Notes: a model not told the origin generated them from the sequence alone. Counted from the first letter of the stretch, positions 1-13,564 are shown. The stretch is 64,000 nt of DNA from Hydractinia symbiolongicarpus (GCF_029227915.1 NC_079888.1:24780001-24844000), one strand, 5' to 3'. Program-made: numbers and translations.

Positions 1-1187
1 TTTTTGATGAGACGCTGAATAAAAGAAGTTTAATCGCCGGCAAACGAAAACCTGCGATTTCCCGTAAATCCCGGACTCGGCCCGTATAGTCAAAAGTATA
101 CAAAGAAAGTACCCGGGGTGTAAACTCATTTCCCGAACGATTTTTTAAATTTTATTTTCACCGCTAAAACGCATGAGACTTGTAGTTTTCAAAAATGTTT
201 TCATTTTTGATGAGACGCTGAATAAAAGAAATTTAATCGCCGGCAAACGAAATCCCGCGATTTCCCGTAAATCCCGGGCTTGGCCCGTATAGTCGAATGT
301 ATACAAAGAAAGTACCCAGGAAGTAAACTCATTTCCCGAACGATTTTTTAAATTTTTTCTTCACCACTAAAACGCATGAGACTTGTAGTTTTCAAAAATG
401 TTTTCATTTTTGATGAGACGCTTAATGAAAGAGGTTTAATCGCCGGCAAACGAAAACCTGCGATTTCCCGTAAATCCCGGACTCGGCCTGTAAAGTCAAA
501 AGTATATAAAGAAAGTACCCAGGGAGTAAACTCATTTCCCGAAGGATATTTTAATTCATTTTTTCACCACTAAAACGCATGAGACTTGTAGTTTTCAAAA
601 ATGTTTCCATTTTTGATGAGACGCTGAATAAAAGAAGTTTAATCGCCGGCAAACGAAAACCCGCGATTTCCCGTAAATCCCGGACTCGGCCCGTATAGTC
701 AAAAGTATACACAGAAAGTACCCGGGGTGTAAACTCATTTCCCGAACGATTTTTTAAATTTTATTTTCACCGCTAAAACGCATGAGACTTGTAGTTTTCA
801 AAAATGTTTTCATTTTTGATGAGACGCTGAATAAAAGAAGTTTAATCGCCGGCAAACGAAATCCCGCGATTTCCCGTAAATCCCGGGCTTGGCCCGTATA
901 GTCGAATGTATACAAAGAAAGTACCCAGGAAGTAAACTCATTTCCCGAACGATTTTTTAAATTTTTCCTTCACCACTAAAACGCATGAGACTTGTAGTTT
1001 TCAAAAATGTTTTCATTTTTGATGAGACGCTTAATGAAAGAGGTTTAATCGCCGGCAAACGAAAACCTGCGATTTCCCGTAAATCCCGGACTCGGCCTGT
1101 AAAGTCAAAAGTATATAAAGAAAGTACCCAGGGAGTAAACTCATTTCCCGAAGGATATTTTAATTCATTTTTTCACCACTAAAACGC
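1..1187 (+). repeat. HOR block: trimer of 609 bp, two copies
   Basis: Positions 1-578 match 610-1187 at a constant offset of 609 bp (three monomers). The order is A-like with a CCCGGGGTG tail, B-like with a CAGGAAG tail, then C-type with the private GAAGGATATT tail. A few point differences separate the copies, for example GAAATTTAATC at 228 against GAAGTTTAATC at 837. The left copy is cut by the window edge. Confidence 0.9.
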
Positions 1188-2607
1188 ATGAGACTTGTAG
1201 TTTTCAAAAATGTTTTCATTTTTGATGAGACGCTGAATAAAAGAAGTTTAATCGCCGGCAAACGAAAACCCACGATTTCCCGTAAATCCCGGCTTGGCCC
1301 GTATAGTCAAAAGTATACAAGGAAAGTACCCAGTGAGTAAACTCATTTCCCGAGCGAATTTTTAAATTATTTTTTCACCACTAAAACGCATGAGACTTGT
1401 AGTTTTCAGAAATGTTTTCATTTTTGATGAGACGCTTAATGAAAGTGGTTTAATCGCCGGCAAACGAAAACCCGCGATTTCCCGTAAATCTCGGGCTTGG
1501 CCCGTATAGTCGAATGTATACAAAGAAAGTACCCTGTGAGTAAACTCATTTCCAAAACGATTTTTTAAATTATCTTTTCACCACTAAAACGCTTGAGACT
1601 TGTAGTTTTCAAAAATGTTTTCATTTTTGGTGAGACGCTAAATAAAAGAAGTTTAATCGCCGGCAAACGAAAACCCGCCATTTCCCGTAAACCCCGGACT
1701 CGGCCCGCATAGTCAAAAGTATACAAAGAAAGTACCCAGAGTGTAAACTCATTTCCCGAACGATTTTTTAAATTATTATTTCACCACTAAAGCCCATGAC
1801 ACTTGTAGTATTTAAAAATATTTTCATTTTTGATGAGATGCTGAATAAAAGAAGTTTAATCGCCGGCAAACGAAAACCTGCGATTTCCCGTAAATCCCGG
1901 ACTCGGCCCGTATAGTCAAAAGTATACAAAGAAAGTACCCGGGGTGTAAACTCATTTCCCGAACGATTTTTTAAATTTTTTTTTCACCGCTAAAACGCAT
2001 GAGACTTGTAGTTTATAAAAATGTTTTCATTTTTGATGAGACGCTTAATAAAAGAGGTTTAATCGCCGGCAAACGAAATCCCGCGATTTCCTGTAAATCC
2101 CGGGCTTGGCCCGTATAGTCGAATGTATACAAAGAAAGTACCCGGGGTGTAAACTCATTTCCCGAACGATTTTTTAAATTTTATTTTCACCGCTAAAACG
2201 CATGAGACTTGTAGTTTTCAAAAATGTTTTCATTTTTGATGAGACGCTGAATAAAAGAAGTTTAATCGCCGGCAAACAAAAACCTGCGACTTCCCGTAAA
2301 TCCCGGACTCGGCCCGTATAGTCAAAAGTATACAAAGAAAGTACCCAGGGTGTAAACTCATTTCCCGAACGATTTTTTAAATTATTATTTCACCACTAAA
2401 ACGCATGAGACTTGTAGTTTTCAAAAATGTTTTCATTTTTGATGAGACTCTTAATAAAAGAGGTTTAATCGCCGGCAAACGAAATCCCGCGATTTCCCGT
2501 AAATCCCGGGCTTGGCCCGTATAGTCGAATGTATACAAAGAAAGTACCCAGGAAGTAAACTCATTTCCCGAACGATTTTTTAAATTTTTTCTTCACCACT
2601 AAAACGC
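1188..2607 (+). repeat. Mosaic satellite segment with E-H-F-B-G/A order
   Basis: Seven monomers begin at 1188, 1390 (E), 1593 (H), 1796 (F), 1999 (B-like), 2202 (A/G slot) and 2405 (B). This is the first occurrence of the E-H-F-B-G/A order that returns near 8290, 12970, 15000, 20470, 39530 and 43980. Nothing other than satellite is present. Confidence 0.85.
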
Positions 2608-5600
2608 ATGAGACTTGTAGTTTTCAAAAATGTTTTCATTTTTGATGAGACGCTTAATGAAAGAGGTTTAATCGCCGGCAAACGAAAACCCGCGATTTCC
2701 CGTAAATCCCGGACTCGGCCTGTAAAGTCAAAAGTATATAAAGAAAGTACCCAGGGAGTAAACTCATTTCCCGAACGATATTTTAATTCATTTTTTCACC
2801 ACTAAAACGCATGAGACTTGTAGTTTTCAAAAATGTTTTTATTTTTGATGAGACGCTGAATAAAAGAAGCTTAATCGCCGGCAAACGAAAACCTGCGATT
2901 TCCCGTAAATCCCGGACTCGGCCTGTATAGTCAAAAGTATACAAAGAAAGTACCCAGGGTGTAAAATCATTTCTCGAACGATTTTTTAAATTATTTTTTC
3001 ACCACTAAAGCCCATGAGACTTGTAGTTTTTAAAAATGTTTTCATTTTTGATGAGACGCTGAATAAAAGAAGTTTAATCGCCGGCAAACGAAAACCCGCG
3101 ATTTCCCGTAAATCCCGGCTTGGCCCGTATAGTCAAAAGTATACAAAGAAAGTACCCAGGGAGTAAACTCATTTCCCGAACGATTTTTAAAATTACTTTT
3201 TCACCACTAAAACGCATGAGACTTGTCTTTTTAAAAAATGTTTTCATTTTTGATGAGACGCTGAATAAAAGAGGTTTAATCGCCGGCAAACGAAAACCTG
3301 CGATTTCCCGTAAATCCCGGACTCGGCCCGTATAGTCAAAAGTATACAAAGAAAGTACCCAGGGTGTAAACTCATTTCCCGAACGATTTTTTAAATTACT
3401 TTTTCACCACTAAAACGCATGAGACTTGTAGTTTTTAAAAATGTTTTCATTTTTGATGAGACGCTGAATAAAAGAAGTTTACTCGCCGGCAAACGAAAAC
3501 CTGCGATTTCCCGTAAATCTCGGAGTCGGCCCGTATAGTCAAAAGTATACAAAGAAAGTACCCAGGGAGTAAACTCATTTCCCAAACGATTTTTTAAATT
3601 ATTATTTCACCACTAAAGCGCATGAGACTTGTAGTTTTCAAGAATGTTTTCATTTTTGATGAGACGCTGAATAAAAGCAGTTTAATCGCCGGCAAACGAA
3701 AACCTGCGATTTCCCGTAAATCCCGGACTCGGCCTGTATAGTCAAAAGTATACAAAGAAAGTACCCAGGGAGTAAACTCATTTCCAGAACGATTTTTTAA
3801 ATTATTTTTTCACCACTAAAACGCATAAGACTTGTAGTTTTTAAAAATGTTTTCATTTTTAATGAGACGCTGAAGAAAAGAAGTTTAATCGCCGGCAAAC
3901 GAAAACCCGCGATTTCCCGTAGATCCCGGGCTTGGCCCGTATAGTCAAAAGTATACAAAGAAAGTACCCAGGGAGTAAACTCATTTCCCGAACGATTTTT
4001 AAAATTACTTTTTCACCACTAAAACGCATGAGACTTGTCTTTTTTAAAAATGTTTTCATTTTTGATGAGACGCTGAATAAAAGAGGTTTAATCGCCGGCA
4101 AACGAAAACCTGCGATTTCCCGTAAATCCCGGCTTGGCCCGTATAGTCAAAAGTATACAAAGAAAGTACCCAGGGAGTAAACTCATTTCCCGAACGATTT
4201 TTTAAATTTTTTTTTCACCACTAAAACGCATGAGACTTGTAGTTTTCAAAAATGTTTTCATTTTTGATGAGACGCTTAATGAAAGAGGTTTAATCGCCGG
4301 CAAACGAAAACCCGCGATTTCCCGTAAATCCCGGACTCGGCCTGTAAGGTCAAAAGTATATAAAGAAAGTACCCAGGGAGTAAACTCATTTCCCGAACGA
4401 TATTTTAATTCATTTTTTCACCACTAAAACGCATGAGACTTGTAGTTTTCAAAAATGTTTTCATTTTTGATGAGACGCTGAATAAAAGAAGCTTAATCGC
4501 CGGCAAACGAAAACCTGCGATTTCCCGTAAATCCCGGACTCGGCCTGTATAGTCAAAAGTATACAAAGAAAGTACCCAGGGTGTAAACTCATTTCTCGAA
4601 CGATTTTTTAAATTATTTTTTCACCACTAAAGCCCATGAGACTTGTAGTTTTTAAAAATGTTTTCATTTTTGATGAGACGCTGAATAAAAGAAGTTTAAT
4701 CGCCGGCAAACGAAAACCCGCGATTTCCCGTAAATCCCGGCTTGGTCCGTATAGTCAAAAGTATACAAAGAAAGTACCCAGGGAGTAAACTCATTTCCCG
4801 AACGATTTTTAAAATTACTTTTTCACCACTAAAACGCATGAGACTTGTCTTTTTTAAAAATGTTTTCATTTTTGATGAGACGCTGAATAAAAGAGGTTTA
4901 ATCGCCTGCAAACGAAAACCTGCGATTTCCCGTAAATCCCGGACTCGGCCCGTATAGTCAAAAGTATACAAAGAAAGTACCCAGGGTGTAAACTCATTTC
5001 CCGAACGATTTTTTAAATTACTTTTTCACCACTAAAACGCATGAGACTTGTAGTTTTTAAAAATGTTTTCATTTTTGATGAGACGCTGAATAAAAGAAGT
5101 TTACTCGCCGGCAAACGAAAACCTGCGATTTCCCGTAAATCATGGAGTCGGCCCGTATAGTCAAAAGTATACAAAGAAAGTACCCAGGGAGTAAACTCAT
5201 TTCCCAAACGATTTTTTAAATTATTATTTCACCACTAAAGCGCATGAGACTTGTAGTTTTCAAGAATGTTTTCATTTTTGATGAGACGCTGAATAAAAGC
5301 AGTTTAATCGCCGGCAAACGAAAACCTGCGATTTCCCGTAAATCCCGGACTCGGCCCGTATAGTCAAAAGTATACAAAGAAAGTACCCAGGGAGTAAACT
5401 CATTTCCAGAACGATTTTTTAAATTATTTTTTCACCACTAAAACGCATAAGACTTGTAGTTTTTAAAAATGTTTTCATTTTTAATGAGACGCTGAAGAAA
5501 AGAAGTTTAATCGCCGGCAAACGAAAACCCGCGATTTCCCGTAGATCCCGGGCTTGGCCCGTATAGTCAAAAGTATACAAAGAAAGTACCCAGGGAGTAA

Positions 5601-5851
5601 ACTCATTTCCCGAACGATTTTTAAAATTACTTTTTCACCACTAAAACGCATGAGACTTGTCTTTTTTAAAAATGTTTTCATTTTTGATGAGACGCTGAAT
5701 AAAAGAGGTTTAATCGCCGGCAAACGAAAACCTGCGATTTCCCGTAAATCCCGGACTTGGCCCGTATAGTCAAAAGTATACAAAGAAAGTACCCAGGGTG
5801 TAAACTCATTTCCCGAACGATTTTTTAAATTATTTTTTCACCACTAAAACG
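2608..5851 (+). repeat. HOR block: 8-mer of 1622 bp, two copies
   Basis: Copies at 2608-4229 and 4230-5851 keep a 1622-bp offset through all eight monomers. Each starts with a C unit, followed by an A unit with GCTTAATCGCC, an ACTAAAGCCC unit, D, a unit with GTTTACTCGCC, a CAAGAATG unit, a CATAAGACTTG unit with GAAGAAAAG, and D again. The last monomers differ at CCCGGCTTGG (4128) against CCCGGACTTGG (5749). The first copy recurs at 16406 with an offset of 13798. Confidence 0.9.
4028..4229 (+). repeat. Representative D-type monomer (CTTGTCTTTTTTAAAAATG class)
   Basis: A 202-bp unit whose head reads CTTGTCTTTTTTAAAAATG instead of CTTGTAGTTTTCAAAAATG. This creates the palindrome TTTTTAAAAA next to the normal dyad. 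This copy ends with CCCGGCTTGG, one base shorter than CCCGGGCTTGG, which accounts for its 202 bp. The preceding tail is usually ATTTTTAAAATTACTTTTTCACC. D units occur mostly at 3200-7000, 17000-20000, 22800-31500 and 32400-34900, and mark one lineage of HOR blocks. Confidence 0.85.
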
Positions 5852-7943
5852 CATGAGACTTGTAGTTTTCAAAAATGTTTTCATTTTTGATGAGACGCTG
5901 AATAAAAGAAGTTTAATCGCCGGTAAACGAAAACCCGCGATTTCCCGTAAATCCCGTACTCGGCCCGTATAGTCAAAAGTATACAAAGAAAGTACCAAGT
6001 GAGTAAACTCATTTCCCTAACGAATTTTTAAATTATTTTTATACCACTAAAACGCATGAGACTTGTAGTTTTCAAAAATGTTTTCATTTTTGATGAGACG
6101 CTAAATAAAAGAAGTTTAATCGCCGGCAAACGAAAACCTGCGATTTCCCGTAAATCCCGCACTCAGCCCGTATAGTCAAAAGTATACAAAGAGAGTACCC
6201 ACGGTGTAAACTAATTTCCCGAACGATTTTTTAAATTATTTTTTCACCACTAAAACGCATGAGACTTGTAGTTTTCAAAAATGTTTTCATTTTTGATGAG
6301 ACGCTGAATAAAAGAAATTTAATCGCCTGCAAACGAAAACCTGCGACTTCCCGTAAATCCCGGACTCGGCCCGTATAGTCAAAAGTATACAAAGAAAGTA
6401 CCCAGGGAGTAAACTCATTTCCCAAACGATTTTTTAAATTATTATTTCACCACTAAAGCCCATGAGACTTGTAGTTTTTAAAAATGTTTTCATTTTTGAT
6501 GAGACGCTGAATAAAATAAGTTTAATCGCCGGCAAACGAAAACCCGCGATTTCCCGTAAATCCCGGACTCGGCCCGTATAGTCAAAAGTATACAAGGAAA
6601 GTACCCAGTGAGTAAACTCATTTCCCGAACGTATTTTTAAATTATTTTTTCACCACTAAAACGCATGAGACTTGTAGTTCTCAGAAATGTTTTCATTTTT
6701 GATGAGACGCTTAATGAAAGAAGTTTAATCGCCGGCAAACGAAAACCCGCGATTTCCCGTAGATCCCGGGCTTGGCCCGTATAGTCAAAAGTATACAAAG
6801 AAAGTACCCAGGGAGTAAACTCATTTCCCGAACGATTTTTAAAATTACTTTTTCACCACTAAAACGCATGAGACTTGTCTTTTTTAAAAATGTTTTCATT
6901 TTTGATGAGACGCTGAATAAAAGAGGTTTAATCGCCGGCAAACGAAAACCTGCGATTTCCCGTAAATCCCGGACTTGGCCCGTATAGTCAAAAGTATACA
7001 AAGAAAGTACCCAGGGTGTAAACTCATTTCCCGAACGATTTTTTAAATTATTTTTTCACCACTAAAACGCATGAGACTTGTAGTTTTCAAAAATGTTTTC
7101 ATTTTTGATGAGACGCTGAATAAAAGAAGTTTAATCGCCGGTAAACGAAAACCCGCGATTTCCCGTAAATCCCGTACTCGGCCCGTATAGTCAAAAGTAT
7201 ACAAAGAAAGTACCAAGTGAGTAAACTCATTTCCCTAACGAATTTTTAAATTATTTTTATACCACTAAAACGCATGAGACTTGTAGTTTTCAAAAATGTT
7301 TTCATTTTTGATGAGACGCTAAATAAAAGAAGTTTAATCGCCGGCAAACGAAAACCTGCGATTTCCCGTAAATCCCGCACTCAGCCCGTATAGTCAAAAG
7401 TATACAAAGAGAGTACCCACGGTGTAAACTAATTTCCCGAACGATTTTTTAAATTATTTTTTCACCACTAAAACGCATGAGACTTGTAGTTTTCAAAAAT
7501 GTTTTCATTTTTGATGAGACGCTGAATAAAAGAAATTTAATCGCCTGCAAACGAAAACCTGCGACTTCCCGTAAATCCCGGACTCGGCCCGTATAGTCAA
7601 AAGTATACAAAGAAAGTACCCAGGGAGTAAACTCATTTCCCAAACGATTTTTTAAATTATTATTTCACCACTAAAGCCCATGAGACTTGTAGTTTTTAAA
7701 AATGTTTTCATTTTTGATGAGACGCTGAATAAAATAAGTTTAATCGCCGGCAAACGAAAACCCGCGATTTCCCGTAAATCCCGGACTCGGCCCGTATAGT
7801 CAAAAGTATACAAGGAAAGTACCCAGTGAGTAAACTCATTTCCCGAACGTATTTTTAAATTATTTTTTCACCACTAAAACGCATGAGACTTGTAGTTCTC
7901 AGAAATGTTTTCATTTTTGATGAGACGCTTAATGAAAGTGGTT
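5508..7943 (+). repeat. HOR block: 6-mer of 1218 bp, two copies
   Basis: About 5508-6725 matches about 6726-7943 at a constant 1218-bp offset. Shared private variants include CGCCGGTAAACG, TACCAAGTGAG, CCCTAACGAATTT, ATTTTTATACCAC, GAGAGTACCCACGGTG, AACTAATTTCC and GCCTGCAAACG. The left edge of copy 2 is a hybrid monomer near 6711-6726. Confidence 0.9.
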
Positions 7944-10900
7944 TAATCGCCGGCAAACGAAAACCCGCGATTTCCCGTAAATCCCGGGCTTGGCCCGTAT
8001 AGTCGAATGTATACAAAGAAAGTACCCTGTGAGTAAACTCATTTCCAAAACGATTTTTTAAATTATTATTTCACCACTAAAACGCTTGAGACTTGTAGTT
8101 TTCAAAAATGTTTTCATTTTTGATGAGACGCTGAATAAAAGAAGTTTAATCGCCGGCAAACGAAAACCCGCGATTTCCCGTTAATCCCGGACTCGGCCCG
8201 TATAGTCAAAAGTATACAAGGAAAGTACCCAGTGAGTAAACTCATTTCCCAAGCGAATTTTTAAATTATTTTTTCACCACTAAAACACATGAGACTTGTA
8301 GTTTTCAGAAATGTTTTCATTTTGGATGAGACGCTTAATGAAAGTGGTTTAATCGCCGGCAAACGAAAACCGGCGATTTCCCGTTAATCCCGGACTCGGC
8401 CCGTATAGTCGAATGTATACAAAGAAAGTACCCTGTGAGTAAACTCATTTCCAAAACGATTTTTTAAATTATCTTTTCACCACTAAAACGCTTGAGACTT
8501 GTAGTTTTCAAAAATGTTTTCATTTTTGGTGAGACTCTAAATAAAAGAAGTTTAATCGCCGGCAAACGAAAACCCGCCATTTCCCGTAAACCCCGGACTC
8601 GGCCCGCATAGTCAAAAGAATACAAAGAAAGTACCCAGAGTGTAAACTCTTTTCCCGAACGATTTTTTAAATTATTATTTCACCACTAAAGCCCATGACA
8701 CTTGTAGTATTTAAAAATATTTTCATTTTTGATGAGATGCTGAATAAAAGAAGTTTAATCGCCGGCAAACGAAAACCTGCGATTTCCCGTAAATCCCGGA
8801 CTCGGCCCGTATAGTCAAAAGTATACAAAGAAAGTACCCGGGGTGTAAACTCATTTCCCGAACGATTTTTTAAATTATTATTTCACCACTAAAGCCCATG
8901 AGACTTGTAGTTTATAAAGATGTTTTCATTTTTGATGAGACGCTTAATAAAAGAAGTTTAATCGCCGGCAAACGAAAACCTGCGATTTCCCGTAAATCCC
9001 GGACTCGGCCCGTATAGTCAAAAGTATACAAAGAAAGTACCCGGGGTGTAAACTCATTTCCCGAACGATTTTTTAAATTATTATTTCACCACTAAAGCCC
9101 ATGAGACTTGTAGTTTATAAAGATGTTTTCATTTTTGATGAGACGCCTAATAAAAGAGGTTTAATCGCCGGCAAACGAAATCCCGCGATTTCCCGTAAAT
9201 CCTGGGCTTGGCCCGTATAGTCGAATGTATACAAAGAAAGTACCCAGGAAGTAAACTCATTTCCCGAACGATTTTTTAAATTATTTTTTCACCACTAAAA
9301 CGCATGAGACTTGTAGTTTTCAAAAATGTTTTCATTTTTGATGAGACGCTGAATAAAAGAAGTTTAATCGCCGCAAACGAAAACCTGCGATTTCCCGTAA
9401 ATCCCGGACTCGGCCCGTATAGTCAAAAGTATACAAAGAAAGTACCCGGGGTGTAAACTCATTTCCCGAACGATTTTTTAAATTACTATTTCACCACTAA
9501 AGCCCATGAGACTTGTAGTTTTCAAAAATGTTTTCATTTTTGATGAGACGCTAAATAAAAGAAGTTTAATCGCCGGCAAACGAAAACCTGCGATTTCCCG
9601 TAAATCCCGGACTCAGCCCGTATAGTCAAAAGTATACAAAAAGAGTACCCACGGTGTAAACTAATTTCCCGAACGATTTTTTAAATTATTTTTTCACCAC
9701 TAAAACGCATGAGACTTGTAGTTTTCAAAAATGTTTTCATTTTTGATGAGACGCTGAATAAAAGAAATTTATTCGCCTGCAAACGAAAACCTGCGACTTC
9801 CCGTAAATCCCGGACTCGGCCCGTATAGTCAAAAGTATACAAAGAAAGTACCCAGGGAGTAAACTCATTTCCCAAACGATTTTTTAAATTATTATTTCAC
9901 CACTAAAGCCCATGAGACTTGTAGTTTTTAAAAATGTTTTCATTTTTGATGAGACGCTGAATAAAAGAAGTTTAATCGCCGGCAAACGAAAACCCGCGAT
10001 TTCCCGTAAATCCCGGACTCGGCCCGTATAGTCAAAAGTATACAAGGAAAGTACCCAGTGAGTAAACTCATTTCCCGAACGTATTTTTAAATTATTTTTT
10101 CACCACTAAAACGCATGAGACTTGTAGTTCTCAGAAATGTTTTCATTTTTGATGAGACGCTTAATGAAAGTGGTTTAATCGCCGGCAAACGAAAACCCGC
10201 GATTTCCCGTAAATCCCGGGCTTGGCCCGTATAGTCGAATGTATACAAAGAAAGTACCCTGTGAGTAAACTCATTTCCAAAACGATTTTTTAAATTATTA
10301 TTTCACCACTAAAACGCTTGAGACTTGTAGTTTTCAAAAATGTTTTCATTTTTGATGAGATGCTAAATAAAAGAAGTTTAATCGCCGGCAAACGAAAACC
10401 TGCGATTTCCCGTAAATCCCGGACTCAGCCCGTATAGTCAAAAGTATACAAAGAGAGTACCCACGGTGTAAACTAATTTCCCGAACAATTTTTTAAATTA
10501 TTTTTTCACCACTAAAACGCATGAGACTTGTAGTTTTCAAAAATGTTTTCATTTTTGATGAGACGCTGAATAAAAGAAATTTAATCGCCTGCAAACGAAA
10601 ACCTGCGACTTCCCGTAAATCCCGGACTCGGCCCGTATAGTCAAAAGTATACAAAGAAAGTACCCAGGGAGTAAACTCATTTTCCAAACGATTTTTTAAA
10701 TTATTATTTCACCACTAAAGCCCATGAGACTTGTAGTTTTTAAAAATGTTTTCATTTTTGATGAGACGCTGAATAAAAGAAGTTTAATCGCCGGCAAACG
10801 AAAACCCGCGATTTCCCGTAAATCCCGGACTCGGCCCGTATAGTCAAAAGTATACAAGGAAAGTACCCTGTGAGTAAACTCATTTCCAAAACGATTTTTT

Positions 10901-12614
10901 AAATTATTATTTCACCACTAAAACGCTTGAGACTTGTAGTTTTCAAAAATGTTTTCATTTTTGATGAGACGCTGAATAAAAGAACTTTAATCGCCGGCAA
11001 ACGATAACCCGCGATTTCCCGTTAATCCCGGACTCGGCCCGTATAGTCAAAAGTATACAAGGAAAGTACCCAGTGAGTAAACTCATTTCCTGAGCGAATT
11101 TTTAAATTATTTTTTCACCACTAAAACACATGAGACTTGTAGTTTTCAGAAATGTTTTCATTTTTGATGAGACGCTTAATGAAAGTGGTTTAATCGCCGG
11201 CAAACGAAAACCCGCGATTTCCCGTAAATCTCGGGCTTGGCCCGTATAGTCGAATGTATACAAAGAAAGTACCCTGTGAGTAAACTCATTTCCAAAACGA
11301 TTTTTTAAATTATCTTTTCACCACTAAAACGCTTGAGACTTGTAGTTTTCAAAAATGTTTTCATTTTTGGTGAGACTCTAAATAAAAGAAGTTTAATCGC
11401 CGGCAAACGAAAACCTGCGATTTCCCGTAAATTCCGGACTCGGCCCGTATAGTCAAAAGTATACAAAGAAAGTACCCGGGGTGTAAAATCATTTCCCGAA
11501 CGATTTTTTAAATTATTATTTCACCACTAAAGCCCATGAGACTTGTAGTTTATAAAAATGTTTTCATTTTTGATGAGACGCTTAATAAAAGAGGTTTAAT
11601 CGCCGGCAAACGAAATCCCGCGATTTCCCGTAAATCCTGGGCTTGGCCCGTATAGTCGAATGTATACAAAGAAAGTACCCAGGAAGTAAACTCATTTCCC
11701 GAACGATTTTTTAAATTTTTTTTTCACCGCTAAAACGCATGAGGCTTGTAGTTTTCAAAAATGGTTTCATTTTTGATGAGACGCTGAATAAAAGAAGTTT
11801 AATCGCCGGCAAACGAAAACCCGCGACTTCCCGTAAATCCCGGACTCGGCCCGTATAGTCAAAAGTATACAAAGAAAGTACCCAGGGAGTAAACTCATTT
11901 CCCGAACGATTTTTTAAATTATTTTTTCACCACTAAAACGCATGAGACTTGTAGTTTTCAAAAATGTTTTCATTTTTGATGAGACGCTGAATAAAAGAAG
12001 TTTAATCGCCGCAAACGAAAACCTGCGATTTCCCGTAAATCCCGGACTGGGCCCGTATAGTCAAAAGTATACAAAGAAAGTACCCGGGGTGTAAACTCAT
12101 TTCCCGAACGATTTTTTAAATTATTATTTCACCACTAAAGCCCATGAGACTTGTAGTTTTCAAAAATGTTTTCATTTTTGATGAGACGCTAAATAAAAGA
12201 AGTTTAATCGCCGGCAAACGAAAACCTGCGATTTCCCGTAAATCCCGGACTCAGCCCGTATAGTCAAAAGTATACAAAGAGAGTACCCACGGTGTAAACT
12301 AATTTCCCGAACGATTTTTTAAATTATTTTTTTACCACTAAAACGCATGAGACTTGTAGTTTTCAAAAATGTTTTCATTTTTGATGAGACGCTGAATAAA
12401 AGAAATTTAATCGCCTGCAAACGAAAACCTGCGACTTCCCGTAAATCCCGGACTCGGCCCGTATAGTCAAAAGTATACAAAGAAAGTACCCAGGGAGTAA
12501 ACTCATTTCCCAAACGATTTTTTAAATTATTATTTCACCACTAAAGCCCATGAGACTTGTAGTTTTTAAAAATGTTTTCATTTTTGATGAGACGCTGAAT
12601 AAAAGAAGTTTAAT
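7944..12614 (+). repeat. Mosaic satellite segment, partial 4-mer and 9-mer echoes
   Basis: The segment holds about 23 monomers of types A, B, E, H and F without a clean long HOR. Units with GCCTGCAAACG and TGCGACTTCCCG at 9681-9875 and 10493-10687 are 812 bp apart (four monomers), and the latter is 1826 bp (nine monomers) from the unit at 12319-12513. The second 4-mer is cut short at a hybrid tail near 10860, where CAAGGAAAGTACC runs into CCTGTGAG. An F unit lies at 8695. No unique sequence was seen. Confidence 0.8.
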
Positions 12615-13158
12615 CGCCGGCAAACGAAAACCCGCGATTTCCCGTAAATCCCGGGCTTGGCCCGTATAGTCGAATGTATACAAAGAAAGTACCCTGTGAG
12701 TAAACTCATTTCCAAAACGATTTTTTAAATTATTATTTCACCACTAAAACGCTTGAGACTTGTAGTTTTCAAAAATGTTTTCATTTCTGATGAGACGCTG
12801 AATAAAAGAAGTTTAATCGCCGGCAAACGAAAACCCGCGATTTACCGTAAATCCCGGACTCAGCCCGTATAGTCAAAAGTATACAAGGAAAGTACCCAGT
12901 GAGTAAACTCATTTCCCGAGCGAATTTTTAAATTATTTTTTCATCACTAAAACGCATGAGACTTGTAGTTTTCAGAAATGTTTTCATTTTTGATGAGACG
13001 CTTAATGAAAGTGGTTTAATCGCCGGCAAACGAAAACCCGCGATTTCCCGTAAATCTCGGGCTTGGCCCGTAAAGTCGAATGTATACAAAGAAAGTACCC
13101 TGTGAGTAAACTCATTTCCAAAACGATTTTTTAAATTATCTTTTCACCACTAAAACGC

Positions 13159-13361
13159 TTGAGACTTGTAGTTTTCAAAAATGTTTTCATTTTTGGTGAG
13201 ACTCTAAATAAAAGAAGTTTAATCGCCGGCAAACGAAAACCCGCCATTTCCCGTAAACCCCGGACTCGGCCCGCATAGTCAAAAGAATACAAAGAAAGTA
13301 CCCAGAGTGTAAACTCATTTCCCGAACGATTTTTTAAATTATTATTTCACCACTAAAGCCC
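13159..13361 (+). repeat. Representative H-type monomer (CCCGCCATTTCCCGTAAACC class)
   Basis: A 203-bp unit opening with TTGAGACTTG instead of ATGAGACTTG. It carries GGTGAGACTCTAAATAAAAG, CCCGCCATTTCCCG, TAAACCCCGG, GGCCCGCATAGTC, AAAAGAATAC and ACCCAGAGTG. H or H-tailed units occur near 1593, 8490, 11330 (head only), 13159, 15189, 20663, 33433, 35054, 37489, 39721 and 44186. They are almost always followed directly by an F-type unit. Confidence 0.85.
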
Positions 13362-13564
13362 ATGACACTTGTAGTATTTAAAAATATTTTCATTTTTGAA
13401 GAGATGCTGAATAAAAGAAGTTTAATCGCCGGCAAACGAAAACCTGCGATTTCCCGTAAATCCCGGACTCGGCCCGTATAGTCAAAAGTATACAAAGAAA
13501 GTACCCGGGGTGTAAACTCATTTCCCGAACGATTTTTCAAATTATTATTACACCACTAAAGCCC
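13362..13564 (+). repeat. Representative F-type monomer (CATGACACTTGTAGTATTT class)
   Basis: A 203-bp unit whose junction is CACTAAAGCCCATGACACTTG, with GTATTTAAAAATATTTTC and GAGATGCTG or GAGACGCTG. I locate F heads at 1796, 8695, 13362, 15392, 20866, 23096, 33636, 35257, 37692, 39924, 42360, 44389, 45403 and 48446. The AAAATATTTT palindrome replaces the CAAAAATG side of the usual dyad. The copies at 44389 and 45403 share a private CTAAGGTCCATG junction. Confidence 0.87.

Noticed and set aside
376-573. 65-codon plus-strand frames repeated across the window as possible small proteins
   Set aside because: They recur only because the satellite monomer recurs. The frame spans monomer parts that are equally conserved out of frame, overlapping frames exist on both strands, most monomers have the stop in GTATAG, and 203 bp does not preserve frame between units.
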